Assembly (NCBI RefSeq): GCF_003335675.1
Contig: NZ_QPHL01000017.1
Location: 310,001-374,000 of the forward strand
Reading direction: 5' to 3'
Source of the DNA: Winogradskyella sp. KYW1333
Lineage (GTDB): Bacteria > Bacteroidota > Bacteroidia > Flavobacteriales > Flavobacteriaceae
DNA length: 64,000 nt
The position numbers and the translations under genes are program-made. Positions 63,548 to 64,000 of this stretch are shown here, piece by piece. Position 1 is the stretch's first letter. Every line of letters begins with the position of its first letter. Below the pieces are notes generated by a model, which had not been told where the DNA came from, made no database searches, and saw only the letters and a list, made by a program, of their open reading frames with translations.

Positions 63548-63991
63548 TTAGAATGGTAAATTATCATCCTCATCAGGTAAAACACTTTTCTGTTCAGTCT
63601 GTTGAGTCTGTATATTGGTTGTTGGTACACTTGGCTGTTGTGATTGTTGTTCATTTTTATTTGTTAAAAATGTGAAATCCGTACACTGAATTTCAGTCGA
63701 ATAGCGTTCCATACCTTTGTCATCTGTCCATTTTCTAGTTTTAATTCTACCCTCAATATAGACTTTATCACCCTTGGTGAGGTATTTTTCACAAATTTCA
63801 GCAGCCTTATTTCTAACTACTATATTGTGCCACTCTGTGTTAGAAACACGTTCATTAGTAGTTTTATTTGTGTATGTTTCGTTAGTCGCCAAAGGAAAAC
63901 GACCGACGCAATTTTTATCATCGAAATAATGCATTTTCACTTCATCTCCTAAATGCCCTATAAGCATTACTTTATTTAACGTCCCTGACAT
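63548..63991 (-). CDS. ssb: Single-stranded DNA-binding protein
   Basis: This 147-residue protein has an OB-fold (1-108; MSGTLNKVMLIGHLGDEV, TEWHNIVVRNKAAEICEKYLTKGDKVYIEGRIKTRKW), a Gln/Thr-rich linker and the acidic tip DEDDNLPF that binds partners such as RecO. It lacks only the usual final variation (PF is terminal as normal). The order ssb-gldE-gldD is a conserved cluster in gliding Bacteroidota. The upstream gene lies outside the window. Confidence 0.96.
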   Translation of the reverse strand: MSGTLNKVMLIGHLGDEVKMHYFDDKNCVGRFPLATNETYTNKTTNERVSNTEWHNIVVRNKAAEICEKYLTKGDKVYIEGRIKTRKWTDDKGMERYSTEIQCTDFTFLTNKNEQQSQQPSVPTTNIQTQQTEQKSVLPDEDDNLPF

Positions 63992-64000
63992 ATCTATTAT

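Noticed and set aside
63211..63675. 154-codon plus-strand frame antisense to gldE and ssb
   Set aside because: It is an opposite-strand reading of two well-supported genes, has no family motif and no promoter.

Overview
The window is about 64 kb of an AT-rich chromosome from a bacterium of the Flavobacteriaceae (phylum Bacteroidota), probably marine. The supporting evidence is: type IX secretion/gliding genes (porZ, gldD, gldE); four TonB-dependent receptors, two of them with a CarboxypepD-like leader domain; Bacteroidota-only families (DUF4270, CCC-motif membrane protein, GT5-only glycogen-synthase-like protein); promoters of the Bacteroidota type (TTG, 17-23 bp, TAnnTTTG); and frequent TTG starts with no clear Shine-Dalgarno sequence. 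A Winogradskyella/Lacinutrix-like genus is a guess. I see no tRNA, rRNA, insertion sequence, prophage or CRISPR array. No gap between genes exceeds about 200 bp, so this is mostly ordinary core chromosome.

Layout. 1-6.5 kb (+): end of gdhA, then porZ-recO, a heme-type TonB receptor and recX. 6.6-15.4 kb (-): a JmjC-like cupin, a small membrane protein, a BtuB-like receptor, DUF2007, and a translesion/abasic-site repair cassette (dnaE2-like polymerase, dinB, SRAP protein). The cassette is divergent from an HTH-S24 self-cleaving regulator at 15.4 kb, the most system-like locus in the window. 16-20.5 kb (+): a Gfo/Idh/MocA oxidoreductase and a large FG-GAP lipoprotein. 20.5-31.4 kb (-): atpDC, a GDSL-type lipoprotein with its TonB receptor, then the operon GT5-like / DUF4270 / glmS. 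31.4-38 kb (+): panC-panD-flippase-like protein, two tandem alpha/beta-hydrolase paralogs whose serine nucleophile is Asp, radA, and a decayed Crp/Fnr gene.

38-44.4 kb (+): ileS, a DksA-like protein, a secreted protein whose start codon sits in a terminator-like hairpin, lspA and a GH5 lipoprotein. 44.4-46.8 kb (-): a tightly overlapping rimK / aspartoacylase-like / 5-formyl-THF cyclo-ligase operon. 46.9-58.8 kb (+): uvrC, a patatin with an outer-membrane barrel, and aromatic amino-acid catabolism genes (hmgA, hppD, tryptophan 2,3-dioxygenase) interleaved with membrane and secreted proteins, then an M23 peptidase and pgi. 59-61.6 kb (+): a TonB receptor. 61.6-64 kb (-): ssb-gldE-gldD.

Functional themes are DNA repair and mutagenesis (recO, recX, radA, uvrC, dinB, dnaE2, SRAP, ssb), envelope biogenesis and nutrient uptake (TonB receptors, lspA, glmS, porZ, gldDE, M23), and central metabolism (gdhA, atpDC, panCD, pgi, Tyr/Trp degradation). 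Motif positions were counted by eye. Family names are from recognition of sequence motifs, not from any search.
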